Source: Botryllus schlosseri
Lineage: Eukaryota > Chordata > Ascidiacea > Stolidobranchia > Styelidae
Reading direction: 5' to 3'
Length of the DNA: 20,937 bases
NCBI GenBank assembly: GCA_000444245.1
Contig: ATSW01015660.1
Span: forward strand, 1 to 20,937
Shown here: piece after piece, positions 10,836-20,030 of the stretch
How positions within the stretch are numbered: the stretch's first letter is position 1
How the letters are laid out: every line of letters begins with the position of its first letter
The notes under the pieces: model-generated
Databases searched by the model: none
Told to the model about the DNA's origin: nothing
The model's input: the letters and a program-made list of their open reading frames with translations, nothing else
Made by a program: the position numbers and the translations under genes

Positions 10836-10871
10836 TTCCTTTGCCTCATCGAGTTTCCTTTCATTTTGCAG
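10836..10871 (+). promoter_or_regulatory. 3' splice site (acceptor) of the CLC coding exon
   Basis: A pyrimidine-rich tract, including TTTCCTTTCATTTTGCAG, ends in AG at 10870-10871, directly before GAAGAAGACGTG. The exon starts in phase 0 of the CLC frame. Residues encoded upstream of this point are a hydrophobic, pyrimidine-driven string unlike any CLC N-terminus, while those after it are acidic and CLC-like. The partner donor was not firmly found. It could be the weak candidate at 10606, lie outside the window, or be a spliced leader if the animal uses trans-splicing. Confidence 0.6.
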
Positions 10872-13208
10872 GAAGAAGACGTGCCTCTGATAGGAAACGC
10901 TTCCTTCCTCAATAACAAGCATGATGCGGAATCGTCGTCTTCCAGACACCTACTCGACGCCCTGGACGGCCGGATGGGCGTCGGCTGGGACGAGATCGGG
11001 ACCTACGATGACTTCCACACCATCGACTGGCTCCGAGAAATGTCCCGGGACAGGCTGCGTCATCGTCAGATCTTGCACAGAAAGAAGGAGTCCTGCTACA
11101 CCATGTTGATGGGACTACATGACGCATGGTCCGGCTGGATCGTGGTGCTGCTGGTTGGTTTGGCGGCCGGGACTTGCGCCGGCGTCATAGACATCTCGTC
11201 TAAATGGATGATCGACTTGAAGGATGGGATCTGTCCGGACAAATTCTATCTCAACAAGGAGTCGTGCTGTTGGAGCGCCAATTTCACGCAAAACCAAACG
11301 TCGTGCCCACAATGGAAGACGTGGCACGAGATCTTTTTCAGTTCTGACATCGCCCAAACGGGGCGGTACATGGCGGATTATGCAGCGTACGTCATAATTT
11401 CCGTGCTTTTGGCCACTTTTGCAGTGCTTCTCGTGAGGATGTTTTCTCCTTATTCTTGTGGGTCCGGTATTCCAGAGGTCAAGACGATTTTGAGCGGTTT
11501 CATCATTCGTGGTTATCTCGGCAAATGGACCTTGCTCATCAAGTCCGTCACTTCGCCGTTGGCGGTCGCGTCCGGTCTGAGTTTGGGAAAAGAGGGTCCC
11601 CTGGTCCACGTGGCTTGCTGCTGCGGTAATATATTCGCCCATCTTTTTCCAAAGTACGGCAAAAATGAAGCCAAGAGGCGAGAAGTTTTGTCGGCCGCAT
11701 CCGCTGCCGGAGTCTCGGTGGCGTTCGGCGCTCCGATCGGCGGAGTCCTTTTCAGTCTGGAGGAAGTCAGCTATTATTTCCCCCTCAAGACGCTGTGGAG
11801 ATCGTTCTTTTGCGCTCTGGTCGCAGCGTTCATACTTCGCTCCATCAACCCTTTCGGCACTTCGCACCTGGTCATGTTCTACGTCACCTACAACAAGCCC
11901 TGGTTTATCTTCGAGCTGATCCCGTTCGTTTTGCTTGGCGTATTTGGAGGCCTTTATGGCGCCTTTTTCAATCACGCCAACTTGCTCTGGTGCAAGTTTC
12001 GCAAAAATTCGCGTCTCGGCCAGTATCCTATTTCCGAGGTGGTCGTCGTGACTCTGATCACGGCCCTTGCCTCCTACCCCAACCCTTACACGAGGAAAAA
12101 CACGAGTCAGTTGATCGCCGAGTTGTTTCGCGAATGTGGCGCGGACAGTTGGAGTGACATTTGTGATTATCGCTTCGGGAATGAAACCTCACTCGACTCG
12201 GAACCCTCCCCCGTGGATATCGGCAGCGGGCTTCGGACCGCTCTGTGGCAACTGGCGATCGCCCTCGTTTTCAAGGCGGTCATCACGGTCTTCACGTTTG
12301 GCATCAAAGTCCCGGCCGGTCTGTTCATCCCGACCATGGCCGTCGGCGCGATCGCTGGCAGAATGCTAGGGGTCAGCATCGGACAGATGGTCTCTCATTA
12401 TCCGAACGCGTTCTTGTGGAATCAAAGCTGCGGCCCCACGTCCAGTTGCGTGAACCCGGGTTTGTATGCGATGGTGGGCGCCGCGGCCACCTTGGGCGGC
12501 GTCACCAGAATGACCGTGTCGCTTGTGGTGATCATGTTCGAATTGACCGGAGGGTTGCAGTATATCGTGCCATTAATGGCTGCCGTCATGACCAGTAAAT
12601 GGGTTGGCGACGCGTTCGGCAAGGAAGGTATTTACGACGGACACATCCACCTTAACGGCTATCCGTTCCTTGATAGCAAAGAAGAATTTACTCACACGAC
12701 GTTAGCGACAGACGTGATGAGACCTCGTCGCAACGATCCTCCGCTCACCACCATTCTGGAGGAAGGAATGACGGTGGGCGACATCGAGGCAATCATTAAA
12801 ACGACAAAGTTCAACGGTTTTCCGGTGATCAACACCGAAGAGTCGCAGCGTTTAATCGGTTACGTGTATCGCAGGGACTTGATCGTGGCAATTGAAAACG
12901 CGCGTCAGCGAGACGAAGGCGTCATCAGCACGTCTCGCGTCTTTTTCAAGATCGACACTTCGTTTGCCAGCATGGGAGAGAGAGTACAGACCAAGGTGAC
13001 GTTGTTCAACATCGTCGACTTCAGTCCGATCACGGTGACGGACCACACTCCCATGGAGATCGTGGTGGAAATATTTCGAAAGCTAGGAATCAGACAGACG
13101 CTGGTCGTGCACGGCGGGAAGCTTCTCGGGATAATAACGAAAAAAGACGTTCTCAGACACATTGCGCAAATCAACCAACAAGATCCCGATTCGATCATGT
13201 TCAATTGA
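10872..13208 (+). CDS. CLC-3/4/5-type endosomal chloride/proton exchanger, single large coding exon
   Basis: This is a 2Cl-/H+ exchanger of the CLC-3/4/5 branch, which in animals works in endosomes and lysosomes to support acidification and chloride loading. Residue numbers are counted from the in-frame ATG at 10785. A cytosolic LLDALD dileucine stretch (56-61) and [11 protein letters not shown] (72-82) are subfamily signatures. The channel domain carries GSGIP (226-230), GKEGP with gating glutamate E270 (268-272), proton glutamate E327 in [20 protein letters not shown] (506-516) and Y593 in the [11 protein letters not shown] segment. Luminal sequons NFT and NQT lie at 166 and 170. Two CBS domains follow (about 639-707 and 744-795), then the family C-terminus DPDSIMFN. 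The CLC-5-type PPxY motif is absent. The frame is intact, so the transporter should work. The ATG at 10785 appears intronic. Met64 (10974) would give 744 residues, close to human CLC-5, but out-of-frame ATGs at 10921 and 10924 precede it. The true start is probably on an upstream exon. The coding region is clearly more GC-rich than its flanks. Confidence 0.95.
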   Translation, partial: EEDVPLIGNASFLNNKHDAESSSSRHLLDALDGRMGVGWDEIGTYDDFHTIDWLREMSRDRLRHRQILHRKKESCYTMLMGLHDAWSGWIVVLLVGLAAGTCAGVIDISSKWMIDLKDGICPDKFYLNKESCCWSANFTQNQTSCPQWKTWHEIFFSSDIAQTGRYMADYAAYVIISVLLATFAVLLVRMFSPYSCGSGIPEVKTILSGFIIRGYLGKWTLLIKSVTSPLAVASGLSLGKEGPLVHVACCCGNIFAHLFPKYGKNEAKRREVLSAASAAGVSVAFGAPIGGVLFSLEEVSYYFPLKTLWRSFFCALVAAFILRSINPFGTSHLVMFYVTYNKPWFIFELIPFVLLGVFGGLYGAFFNHANLLWCKFRKNSRLGQYPISEVVVVTLITALASYPNPYTRKNTSQLIAELFRECGADSWSDICDYRFGNETSLDSEPSPVDIGSGLRTALWQLAIALVFKAVITVFTFGIKVPAGLFIPTMAVGAIAGRMLGVSIGQMVSHYPNAFLWNQSCGPTSSCVNPGLYAMVGAAATLGGVTRMTVSLVVIMFELTGGLQYIVPLMAAVMTSKWVGDAFGKEGIYDGHIHLNGYPFLDSKEEFTHTTLATDVMRPRRNDPPLTTILEEGMTVGDIEAIIKTTKFNGFPVINTEESQRLIGYVYRRDLIVAIENARQRDEGVISTSRVFFKIDTSFASMGERVQTKVTLFNIVDFSPITVTDHTPMEIVVEIFRKLGIRQTLVVHGGKLLGIITKKDVLRHIAQINQQDPDSIMFN

Positions 13209-13783
13209 TCACGGATGCTGTCGCTGCCACTTTTCATGTACACATGCACAGACACACCTCGATCGCCATACGATCCGTCGACTTGTAACAAATCATTGTA
13301 ACAGCGTTATTTTTCTTACCTCTCTTTTGCCAGAGTCGTTTTATCACCATGCTATGTTCTATGCTACGGGTCGTGCAATTTAATATTTAGTCTACATTAG
13401 GGTTGATGTTCGATTTAGTGTCACAACCGGCGACTGGGAATAGGGCAAGAGTCCTGGACATCCTGAAGTTCATCGGGACAACAAAGGGAATATATCGCCT
13501 TCAAAATGAATATGGTAAACAAAATATAATCCGTCACGCTGAAGACTTTTCATTGATCAGCAACAACCAAAATTTCTCGCACATATAATTCGAAAAAAGT
13601 GGTGAAATCAACTATGACGACGAAAAGAGAACAAAGGAAACCCGCTGCGACATTGATGGGAAATGTGATAAATAGGAACAAGACCAACATCAGATCATTC
13701 ACAAAAGCCGCACTATCACTGAAACTGTAATCAGTAAATCTTTGCTCTTTTTGATTGATTTTTCCGGCAGCTTGGTGTTGTTG
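13209..13783 (+). other. Putative CLC 3' UTR and spacer
   Basis: There is no further CLC coding sequence after the TGA at 13206-13208. No canonical AATAAA occurs before the hAT element at 13792, so the polyadenylation signal is either a variant or further downstream. A 61-codon open frame (13403-13588) shows no family resemblance. No poly(A) tract or target duplication suggests that the gene is a recent retrocopy. Confidence 0.5.
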
Positions 13784-14520
13784 TCATAGAACAGTGGCTC
13801 TCAACCGGGGGTCCGCGGACCCCTGGGGGTCCGCGAAGCATTTTCAGGGGGTCCGCGAGACCGCGAAATTTTAAAAATGGTGGAAACATTTTTTGGGATT
13901 CGGGAAAACACGAGGCAGTTTAACTTTATNACTTTTAAAACTTCATGACTCACATAACCAGATTGGCCGTCTGAGATCAAATAACATATATTGCAAACTC
14001 AATTTACTTGCCAATAGCCTACTAATACAAACATATTGCTGCTTAGAGATGTTTTGTGGGGGTTNGTGCAAAAATAGGAAGTTGGAGTAGTAAGGTCCAG
14101 CAGGGTGACTTCGAAATATTTGCAACCATTCACATTCTTTTGTGACAGTGGTTCTCAAAACTGGGATGAGGTGAAAACATATGAAGGAGGGCGCAAAACC
14201 NCAGTCGACGAAAAAAACTTTTNCGCGCTTCGCGCGATTTACTTATCATTAGAACTTATTGCTCTGTGTGTAACTTTTCATTTCATATTTGACAATTCTC
14301 TCTTCGACAGCCATAACCCTCCATCCCGTCAAATTATCCGCTGGGCTTCTTAGCATTCTGATTGTGTTATCGCTAGCATGAGGTCGATATTTGCACAAGA
14401 CAGATAACGGTTAGTCGATAATCGAGATACTTTGATCTGAAACTTGGGGGTCCGCGGAGGTCCATGAAAGTCCCAAGGGGGTCCGCGGAGACAAAAAGGT
14501 TGAGAACCACTGCTATAGAG
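13784..14520 (-). mobile_element. hAT-type element, same family as 4107-4938, opposite orientation, interrupted
   Basis: The element is 13792-14512. The ends are CAGTGGCTCTCAACC and the complement of CAGTGGTTCTCAACC, each followed by GGGGGTCCGCG blocks. The flanks tcatagaa (13784-13791) and ctatagag (14513-14520) match at 5 of 8 positions and all differences are transitions, consistent with an old duplication. An AGCATTTTCAGGGGGTC block and the word ATCTGTCTTGTGCAA (complement near 14396-14410) are shared with 4107-4938. Several bases are N. A second hAT fragment starts inside it at 14146. Confidence 0.8.
14146..14370 (-). mobile_element. Partial nested hAT MITE (1215-1524 family)
   Basis: It begins CAGTGGTTCTCAAAACTGGG at 14146 and contains GCGCTTCGCGCG (14225-14236) and a CATAACCCTCCATCCCGTCAAA stretch corresponding, reversed, to the 1310-1350 part of the 1215-1524 copy. 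Similarity fades near TAGCATTCTG at about 14360 and the other terminus is missing. The insertion was therefore truncated, or lost its end to a deletion in the host element. Confidence 0.65.
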
Positions 14521-14940
14521 ACTGTAGTTATACATAGTTTGACCGTTGCTGCTTGGCGAACAGCAGGCCTATGTAGCATGTACGTACGTACAACGTACAC
14601 CATACAAAGATTTGAAATTTTGTACGCGTCAAATAAACATTACGGTTTCCACAACGAAGAATTAAAGATCAACAGCTGCCTTTATATATTATAACCGAGA
14701 CGGTATTTGCCGTTTCTCGTAACGGTAGCTGGCAGTATCTGTATTGAGTTGAAAGCAGAATATTATGTTTCCTTTATCTTATTCTCATATGACTCTACTT
14801 GAAACGGGCGCCAATCGATATTTCACAATTCTTTACTCAATATTCGGACCTGCCGCCATAGCCATCCGCTTATACACAATGTGCGCGTGGGTTATTGTAG
14901 CTAAAATCAGACCAAAACAGCAATTCGTCCCCGACTCCAA
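14521..14940. other. No gene recognised
   Basis: A small GTAC-rich stretch (14580-14602) and chance-looking short frames are all that is visible. Confidence 0.5.
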
Positions 14941-14949
14941 GCGTAAGTC

Positions 14950-16125
14950 TTGGGCCCCATAGGGTGGTCAATTTTCAAGTTCAAGACTGAATTTCGTCAA
15001 TAATATTGGTAATTGCATTATATTTAGGGTTGCATGCAGTTCAAACGAAAATCAATTAAAAACAAACATGTTTAAAACAAGGGCCTTGTTTAGAACATGT
15101 TTTGATTGTGTTCCTTTGAGCCATGACGTCACGAATATTCAATTTTGATATCATAGTGGATTGACATTGACAATTGAAAATATAGGGTAAATATAGCTCA
15201 TTTGACGAAATATATGTACTATTGCTGTTGAACCGACTATTTTGAGGATTTCAACCATCCTATATCGATATACGTTGGCTATATCGGATGGTGATTGTCC
15301 GTAGGCCCATACAACATGTTTTTTGGAAAGTATTTACACAATTATGGCGTAATTTCACAACTAAAAAAAACACAATTTTGTTTTTTAAAGGCCTTGGTTT
15401 ATAACACTGCTTAAAACATGTTTTAAAGAAAGTGTTTTAAAACACCGTTTGTTTTAAATGCAACCCCAATCATCTTATCATTCATTTTTGATCCTCTTCA
15501 GTCCCCGATGGTCAGATTTACTTGTAGATCCGGGGGACGTAATTCATAATCATTACCATCTGGTATGTTGTTAAGTCGTGACCTCTGATCCCTTAAGTAA
15601 TAAACAGATGTTGCAGTCGCCCAAACGTATAGCAAAAAACCTTCGTGAGACGTTCACACAAATTGTCATGCTTTTATTCGTCTGTGGGTGCCCTCGGTTG
15701 GCATCTGCATTGTGGACTCAGATTGGAAGGACAGCACTATTGGTCACGCCCACCCAGCGCGGATATTGACAATGGACAAATACCCTAAGTTTCGGAAAAG
15801 TCTTTCCTTAGTAACACACTCCGTGGTCGCATATTGTCCCGAACTACATATGTCTTTTGGTGTGTCGTGGCGCGGTAATGACCGGCACCCAAATGCCTAT
15901 TACCATAAATTATGCATGTTTTCTTTTTCTTGAGGGGGAGAGGTATGAATCTCAAAAGTAAGCTATCTAGAAACATTTAAATCAGGAAGCTCGAAAAAAA
16001 ATTTCAAGTTAATTAAATCTCTCGAAAATACTCTATAATTTATGTTGATTTACGAAGTATTTTTGATTCCACTTAGAGCTCGCTCCCCACCCTATTGGTG
16101 ATTTTTGGGTGCGGCAGTTGCGGAC
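14950..16125 (+). repeat. Dispersed repeat, copy A (see 19268-20030)
   Basis: Three blocks match copy B in the same order and direction. The first is CTTGGGCCCCATAGGGT...GTCAATAATATTGGT (14950-15012). The second is 15825-15935, with GTCGTGGCGCGGTAATG and AAATGCCTATT. The third is 16035-16125, with TAATTTATGTTGATT and GGGTGCGGCAGTTGCGG. By eye the second block is roughly three-quarters identical. Copy A is interrupted by the inverted-repeat element at 15026-15467. No coding potential is seen and the class is unknown. Confidence 0.5.
15026..15467. mobile_element. MITE-like inverted-repeat element rich in AAAACATGTTTT palindromes
   Basis: The ends are AGGGTTGCATGCAG and the complement of GGGGTTGCATTTAAAAC. 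Inside each end lie AAACATGTTT palindromes and a GGCCTTG word in inverted order (15067-15105, 15390-15426), giving imperfect arms of about 80 bp. The centre contains TGACGTCA (15123-15130). No clear target duplication was found, so the superfamily is uncertain and the exact ends may be off by a base or two. It lies inside dispersed repeat A. Confidence 0.55.
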
Positions 16126-16305
16126 TTAGCTGGCAAGAATGCAAATCGTTGGGTGCGATAAATCCTATATTGTTGGGAAATAGCTACATTATGACGTAAC
16201 AAGCAACTGACGCATCATTTATAAAGAAAGTTGTTAAATCATTAGGCCTTATATTGTCTTCCAATATATCTCCTAAGATTAGTTCTAAGAATAAGCAAAA
16301 TAAAT

Positions 16306-16446
16306 GTAATCGTGAGTAATCGTGATTACTTTTCCAATGTAATCGTAATGGTAATCGACTACTTCCTGATTTTGCTGTAATCATAATCGTAATCGCGTGA
16401 TTCTGAAGTAATCGTAATCGCAATCGATTACATTCATGAAGTAATC
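16306..16446. repeat. TAATCG-rich degenerate short tandem tract
   Basis: About ten forms of GTAATCG / TAATCGT occur in 140 bp, with inverted forms (GATTAC) at 16323-16328 and 16426-16431 and CAATCGATTAC near the end. The mix of direct and inverted hexamers looks like the subterminal part of a DNA transposon rather than a plain microsatellite, but no ends or target duplication could be paired. Confidence 0.5.
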
Positions 16447-16534
16447 ACCCCATGTCTGCTCTCAAGGATATCTCTCACAGCAAACCAGAATACCGAGGGC
16501 CGAGGCACACTGATTGAATAGCATTGCTCTTGAG

Positions 16535-16640
16535 CATTGATTCTCAACCGCCGGTCGGCGTCAACTTCACGACCGGTCTGCAAAATATATTTCAGTTTTA
16601 TTCTTAATCGTGAAATGTAAGAGGTTGGAGGCTTTTTAAT
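16535..16640 (+). mobile_element. hAT left-end remnant
   Basis: CATTGATTCTCAACCGCCGG at 16535 resembles the CAGTGGTTCTCAACC termini nearby, followed by GCCGGTCGGCG and CGACCGGTCTGCAAAATAT. No right end is found before the next element at 16819. The right limit is approximate. Confidence 0.4.
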
Positions 16641-16810
16641 CAATTAGAGGGAAATAAGGCTCATTAACACGCCGCCGCTTGACCATTGCTTCTCCGCGAC
16701 GCGACTGCTTTTCAGAAGATGTCACTCTATTCGATTTTCTTGAAATGAGGCATCGTTTCTTCTGGACGTCATCGTTCGTCACAGCGAAAAATTCGAGGTC
16801 GATCTTTGGG

Positions 16811-18890
16811 GGTTCTAGCAGGGCTGTGGAGTCGGTAATTTTTACCACCGACTCCAACTCCGACTCCACACACATACAATGGCCCGACTCCGACTCCGTA
16901 TCCGGATTCGACTCCGACTCCTGAGTCTTTAAAACGACCGACTCCGACTCCGCCTCCGACTCCAACCCTGACTCCAACAGTATTACCAATTTACTTCGAA
17001 AATTATATGCCACAGTGACGGTTAAATGACTATCATATAACCATTAAACATATGCAAACATGATCAAAGATGGCATGCATAATTGTTTTATTGTGGCACA
17101 GCTCGAATTATTCACTATGCATGAAAGATGACCTTTCAAAATTTCCTTCCTTTTTTCATATTTTATCAGTTTTTATTACATGGACTCTCTAATAACCTAA
17201 TATGTATGAATCATTCAAACACGACATATATCCCATCCTGTATAATTAAAATGTAGATAAAACAATAGTAGTGTTGCTCTTGTGTATGAGTCAGCAACTA
17301 ATACAGAGATGCATCTTACTAATTTTCGTATTACACACTGTACTGATTACAAGCACACACACTCTCACTACTAATAGGCATTGGTCATAAACGAAATTTA
17401 GGAAGTCGTCAAATAGCATATGTCTAGTCTATACATGTACTTAGTCAAGTATTCAAAGACTATGACTAGTAGTCTTTCTTAATCATCTGTTCGACCCAAG
17501 CAACTAAGCTACACTACAAATATTTTCAATTTTGTCAAGTGGGAAGTAGCGTATGGTTATATTTACATCAATTTTTTACAACCAGACGATATATTGGCTC
17601 TATCACAATATCATGGTATAATTCCCAAAATTGCATCAATTTGTGACTGCAGCGCGAAGATGCATATTGCTTCTTTCTTCCTCTATGCAACTGAATTGTA
17701 ATTTGCAAATTATGTCCAATTCTATCTATGTCAGAGGTGGCCAACCTTTTCGGTCAAAGGGACACATGAGGTTTACGAACCATAGCGCGGGCAACTTGAA
17801 TGTTGATAACCTTTTTTAGTCGCCCGATAGGAATGAACCGAATTCGGTAACATTGAAAACAAAACTTATATTACTAGGCTACGCTTTAAAAGTGGTAGCA
17901 ATTATATCATGAAAACTCAGTCTGCAAATATAGTGTGCAGTCATGCCCTGGTCGCGCGAAGCACGAATTTTTTTTCAAAGGTAATGAATGAATTCGATCA
18001 ATAAATATGTCACTTGCATATATTGGGGGTCGCCTCTGTACAGCAATGGGCTCATTTGGCAAGGACAGGATTATTTATTGTTTTAGACATAGCTATATCG
18101 ACGGTCTCGGTGAACATGACTCTGTCATTTTGTGCANATGTTTCATCGCCGACGATCTCGCTTTGAGCGCACAAGCGAAGTCGCATGCTGGACGACAGGT
18201 TATCTCCTAATTGCGAGTATAGTTGGACTCAATTATGAAAATTACGCGTATATATAATTTCCAGGAGGGTTTACAGTACTAAATGCAAGAAATGTGACAG
18301 TAAATCATGCGAAGTGCTAAGAAAAATCTCAAGTCAAATAAATCTGCTACATAATATTCTACTTTTGTTAATATAAGAAGATCTGCGATGAATGTGGCTG
18401 GCCCATGGTTACGCCAATGCGTGAAAACTGATGTTTTAGTCATCATCAAATTTCGCGGTNAGGCTAATCAAATTTCGGTTGGCCTTCCATTTTTACCTGA
18501 TGTTATATCTAATTTCGAGAATTACCTCGCAGGCCCACAAAACCTTCTCGCGGGCCACATTTGGCCGGTGGGGCACGGTCTGGCCGCCCCTGATCTGTAT
18601 CGTTACTGATAACAGTGATTGATATAACATAAAAATCCTATTATAGTTAATATTAGTAATTTGAAGATATCTTTGAAAGCAATTGTTTTCATGATAAAGA
18701 AGTTGGAGTCGGAGTCGGAGTCAAAGTCAGATTCATTTTCACAAACTCCGACTCCGACTCCAGTCAGTATTTTTTCCACGACTCCGACTCCAGCCACTAC
18801 AGTTTCCACGACTCCGACTCCATCAAGCGAAAATTAGCCAAACTCCGACTCCGACTCCACCGACTCCCACTCCACAGCCCTGGTTCTAGG
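16811..18890. mobile_element. hAT-type element with GACTCC hexamer arrays, carrying a nested hAT element
   Basis: The ends are CAGGGCTGTGGAGTCGG at 16819 and the complement of CAGGGCTGTGGAGTGGG finishing at 18882. The word ggttctag lies before the left end (16811-16818) and ggttctag at 18882-18889, a target duplication of about 8 bp with a one-base uncertainty at the right terminus. GACTCC hexamers crowd both subterminal regions (about 16846-16973 and 18745-18868). A GGAGTC/GACTCC hairpin lies at 18703-18759. The interior is AT-rich and non-coding. This end type (AGGGCTGTGGAGTCGG) is familiar from hAT repeats of several animals. Confidence 0.85.
17724..18600. mobile_element. Nested hAT-type element (CAGAGGTGGCCAACC ends)
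   Basis: The element is 17732-18592, 861 bp. The ends are CAGAGGTGGCCAACC and the complement of CAGGGGCGGCCAGACC. Flanks atctatgt (17724-17731) and atctgtat (18593-18600) match at 6 of 8 positions. GCGGGC and CGCGGGCCACA blocks lie inside the ends, and TCGCGCGAAGCACGAA (17951-17966) recalls the hairpin of the small MITEs. It resembles the 5117-8492 family by its ends. Two N bases are present. It is younger than the 16819-18882 element. Confidence 0.78.
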
Positions 18891-18892
18891 GT

Positions 18893-18960
18893 AGGGTTAC
18901 CATATTTTTGTGGGACAAATTCCGGCCACTCTTTAGTGCCCACTAGCGGATTTTACAATC
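18893..18960 (+). mobile_element. Possible transposon end fragment (GGGTTACCATA type)
   Basis: TAGGGTTACCATATTTTTGT followed by GGGACAAATTCCGGCC resembles the GGGTTACCATA terminus of a widespread animal DNA repeat. No partner end is seen, so only a fragment is claimed. Confidence 0.3.
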
Positions 18961-19104
18961 AGGTATGAACAACACTGTCAGTCAATATGACGTCACGCTA
19001 GCAAAGCTTCACCTATCGACTGTATACATGAGCGGAGTGGAACACAGGTCCTGAATTGGGCCATCTCTAAAGTGATCTCTGGTGATTGCTGGGGTCTGCA
19101 ACGG

Positions 19105-19180
19105 ATTTATTCACGGCCGAGTGAAATCGTCTGATGGACCTTATCCGGTCCGTAGGTCGTGTGTTTGACAGTACTGCTAT
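19105..19180 (+). repeat. Possible tRNA-derived SINE head (degenerate)
   Basis: CGGCCGAGTG (19114-19123) matches a class II (Leu/Ser-type) tRNA A box. The word GTGTTTGACAGTA (19161-19173) is a decayed B box at a fitting distance, with a TCTGATGGACC...GGTCCGTAGG stem-like part between. The 3' side leads toward the repeat body at 19268. A functional tRNA is unlikely, because the acceptor stem does not pair convincingly. Confidence 0.3.
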
Positions 19181-19267
19181 CCTGTTAGGTCGATGAGGTT
19201 ATCTAGTTGTGTGTTGTAACCATGTTCGAAACAACATTTTTTCAGCCTGCTTCCGCCCAAAAAAGCA

Positions 19268-20030
19268 CTGATCTTGGGCCCAGCATAGGGTAATCGAGGC
19301 AAATTTTCGAGGGCTTGTTATATGCATCTGACTGTTAAATTATGTGAATGAATTCTGTCAATAATATTGGTTCTTCCATATATTACTATAAAATTCACCA
19401 GCAGGTTGCACATCCGGCGGTTTCCAACCTTTTATGGTCGCGACCCCAGTTCCAATTTCAAAATGTTGCGTGGCCCAGCTCAAAATATGATAAGCTGAAA
19501 GGTCAGCACCTTTGCCTTCATTACATGTTGTTATTTTGTTACCTCTTGTCCGCTATACATTCAAAAGATATTGAAACGCATAAACGTAAACTAAAGTAAG
19601 CACACGATTCAAAATTGGTATTTCTTCACTGGCACATAATTTTTCTCTGTTGGATGTTATTTGTCCTGTGGGGTGCAGATTGCGACGACATGATAATTTG
19701 GACCTATGGACAATTAGACTAATATACATCGAAGTTTACGGTCAACATAAGGGCAATCTAGTACGGCCAAGGTTTTTTCGCTAACGATCATTTTGGCACA
19801 CTTCTCGGAGTCCCATATTGACCGGAACTTCGTACGTCTTGGTGCATCGTGGCGGGGTAACGGCCGACGCCGAAATGCCTATTTCTATTTTCTGTAACTA
19901 TGCGTATTTTTCGTCGTCAAAACATGATGTGTAATTTATGTTCATTCACCGAAATAATTTAGGGCACACTACGAGCTGACCCCCCTCGATTGGGGGTTCG
20001 GGTTGCGGCAGTTTCGGTCGTGGTAAGAGG
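19268..20030 (+). repeat. Dispersed repeat, copy B (see 14950-16125)
   Basis: Blocks shared with copy A are CTTGGGCCCAGCATAGGGT...GTCAATAATATTGGT (19273-19372), CGTGGCGGGGTAACGG with AAATGCCTATT (19795-19915), and TAATTTATGTTCATT with GGGTTGCGGCAGTTTCGG (19930-20020). In B the first and second blocks are separated by hAT-like sequence starting at 19413 instead of the inverted-repeat element seen in A. The two copies are in direct orientation about 4 kb apart. Confidence 0.5.
19413..19560 (+). mobile_element. hAT-like left-end fragment (GGTTTCCAACC type)
   Basis: CCGGCGGTTTCCAACCTTTT followed by GGTCGCGACCCCAG and GCGTGGCCCAG is the usual layout of a hAT terminus with a GC-rich subterminal block. 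No right terminus was found, and the end limit is arbitrary. Confidence 0.35.

Noticed and set aside
11115-11975. A 286-codon open frame on the minus strand opposite the CLC gene
   Set aside because: It lies entirely within the CLC coding exon. Long antisense frames are common opposite GC-rich, codon-biased genes, and its sequence shows no family signature.
16636-17013. Minus-strand 125-codon frame rich in SE and ES residues
   Set aside because: The acidic repeat part is a translation of the GACTCC hexamer array at the end of the hAT element, and the rest shows no recognisable domain.
14950-20030. Copies A and B as the two LTRs of a retroelement
   Set aside because: There are no TG/CA-type ends, primer-binding site or reverse transcriptase between them, and the interval is filled with unrelated DNA transposons.
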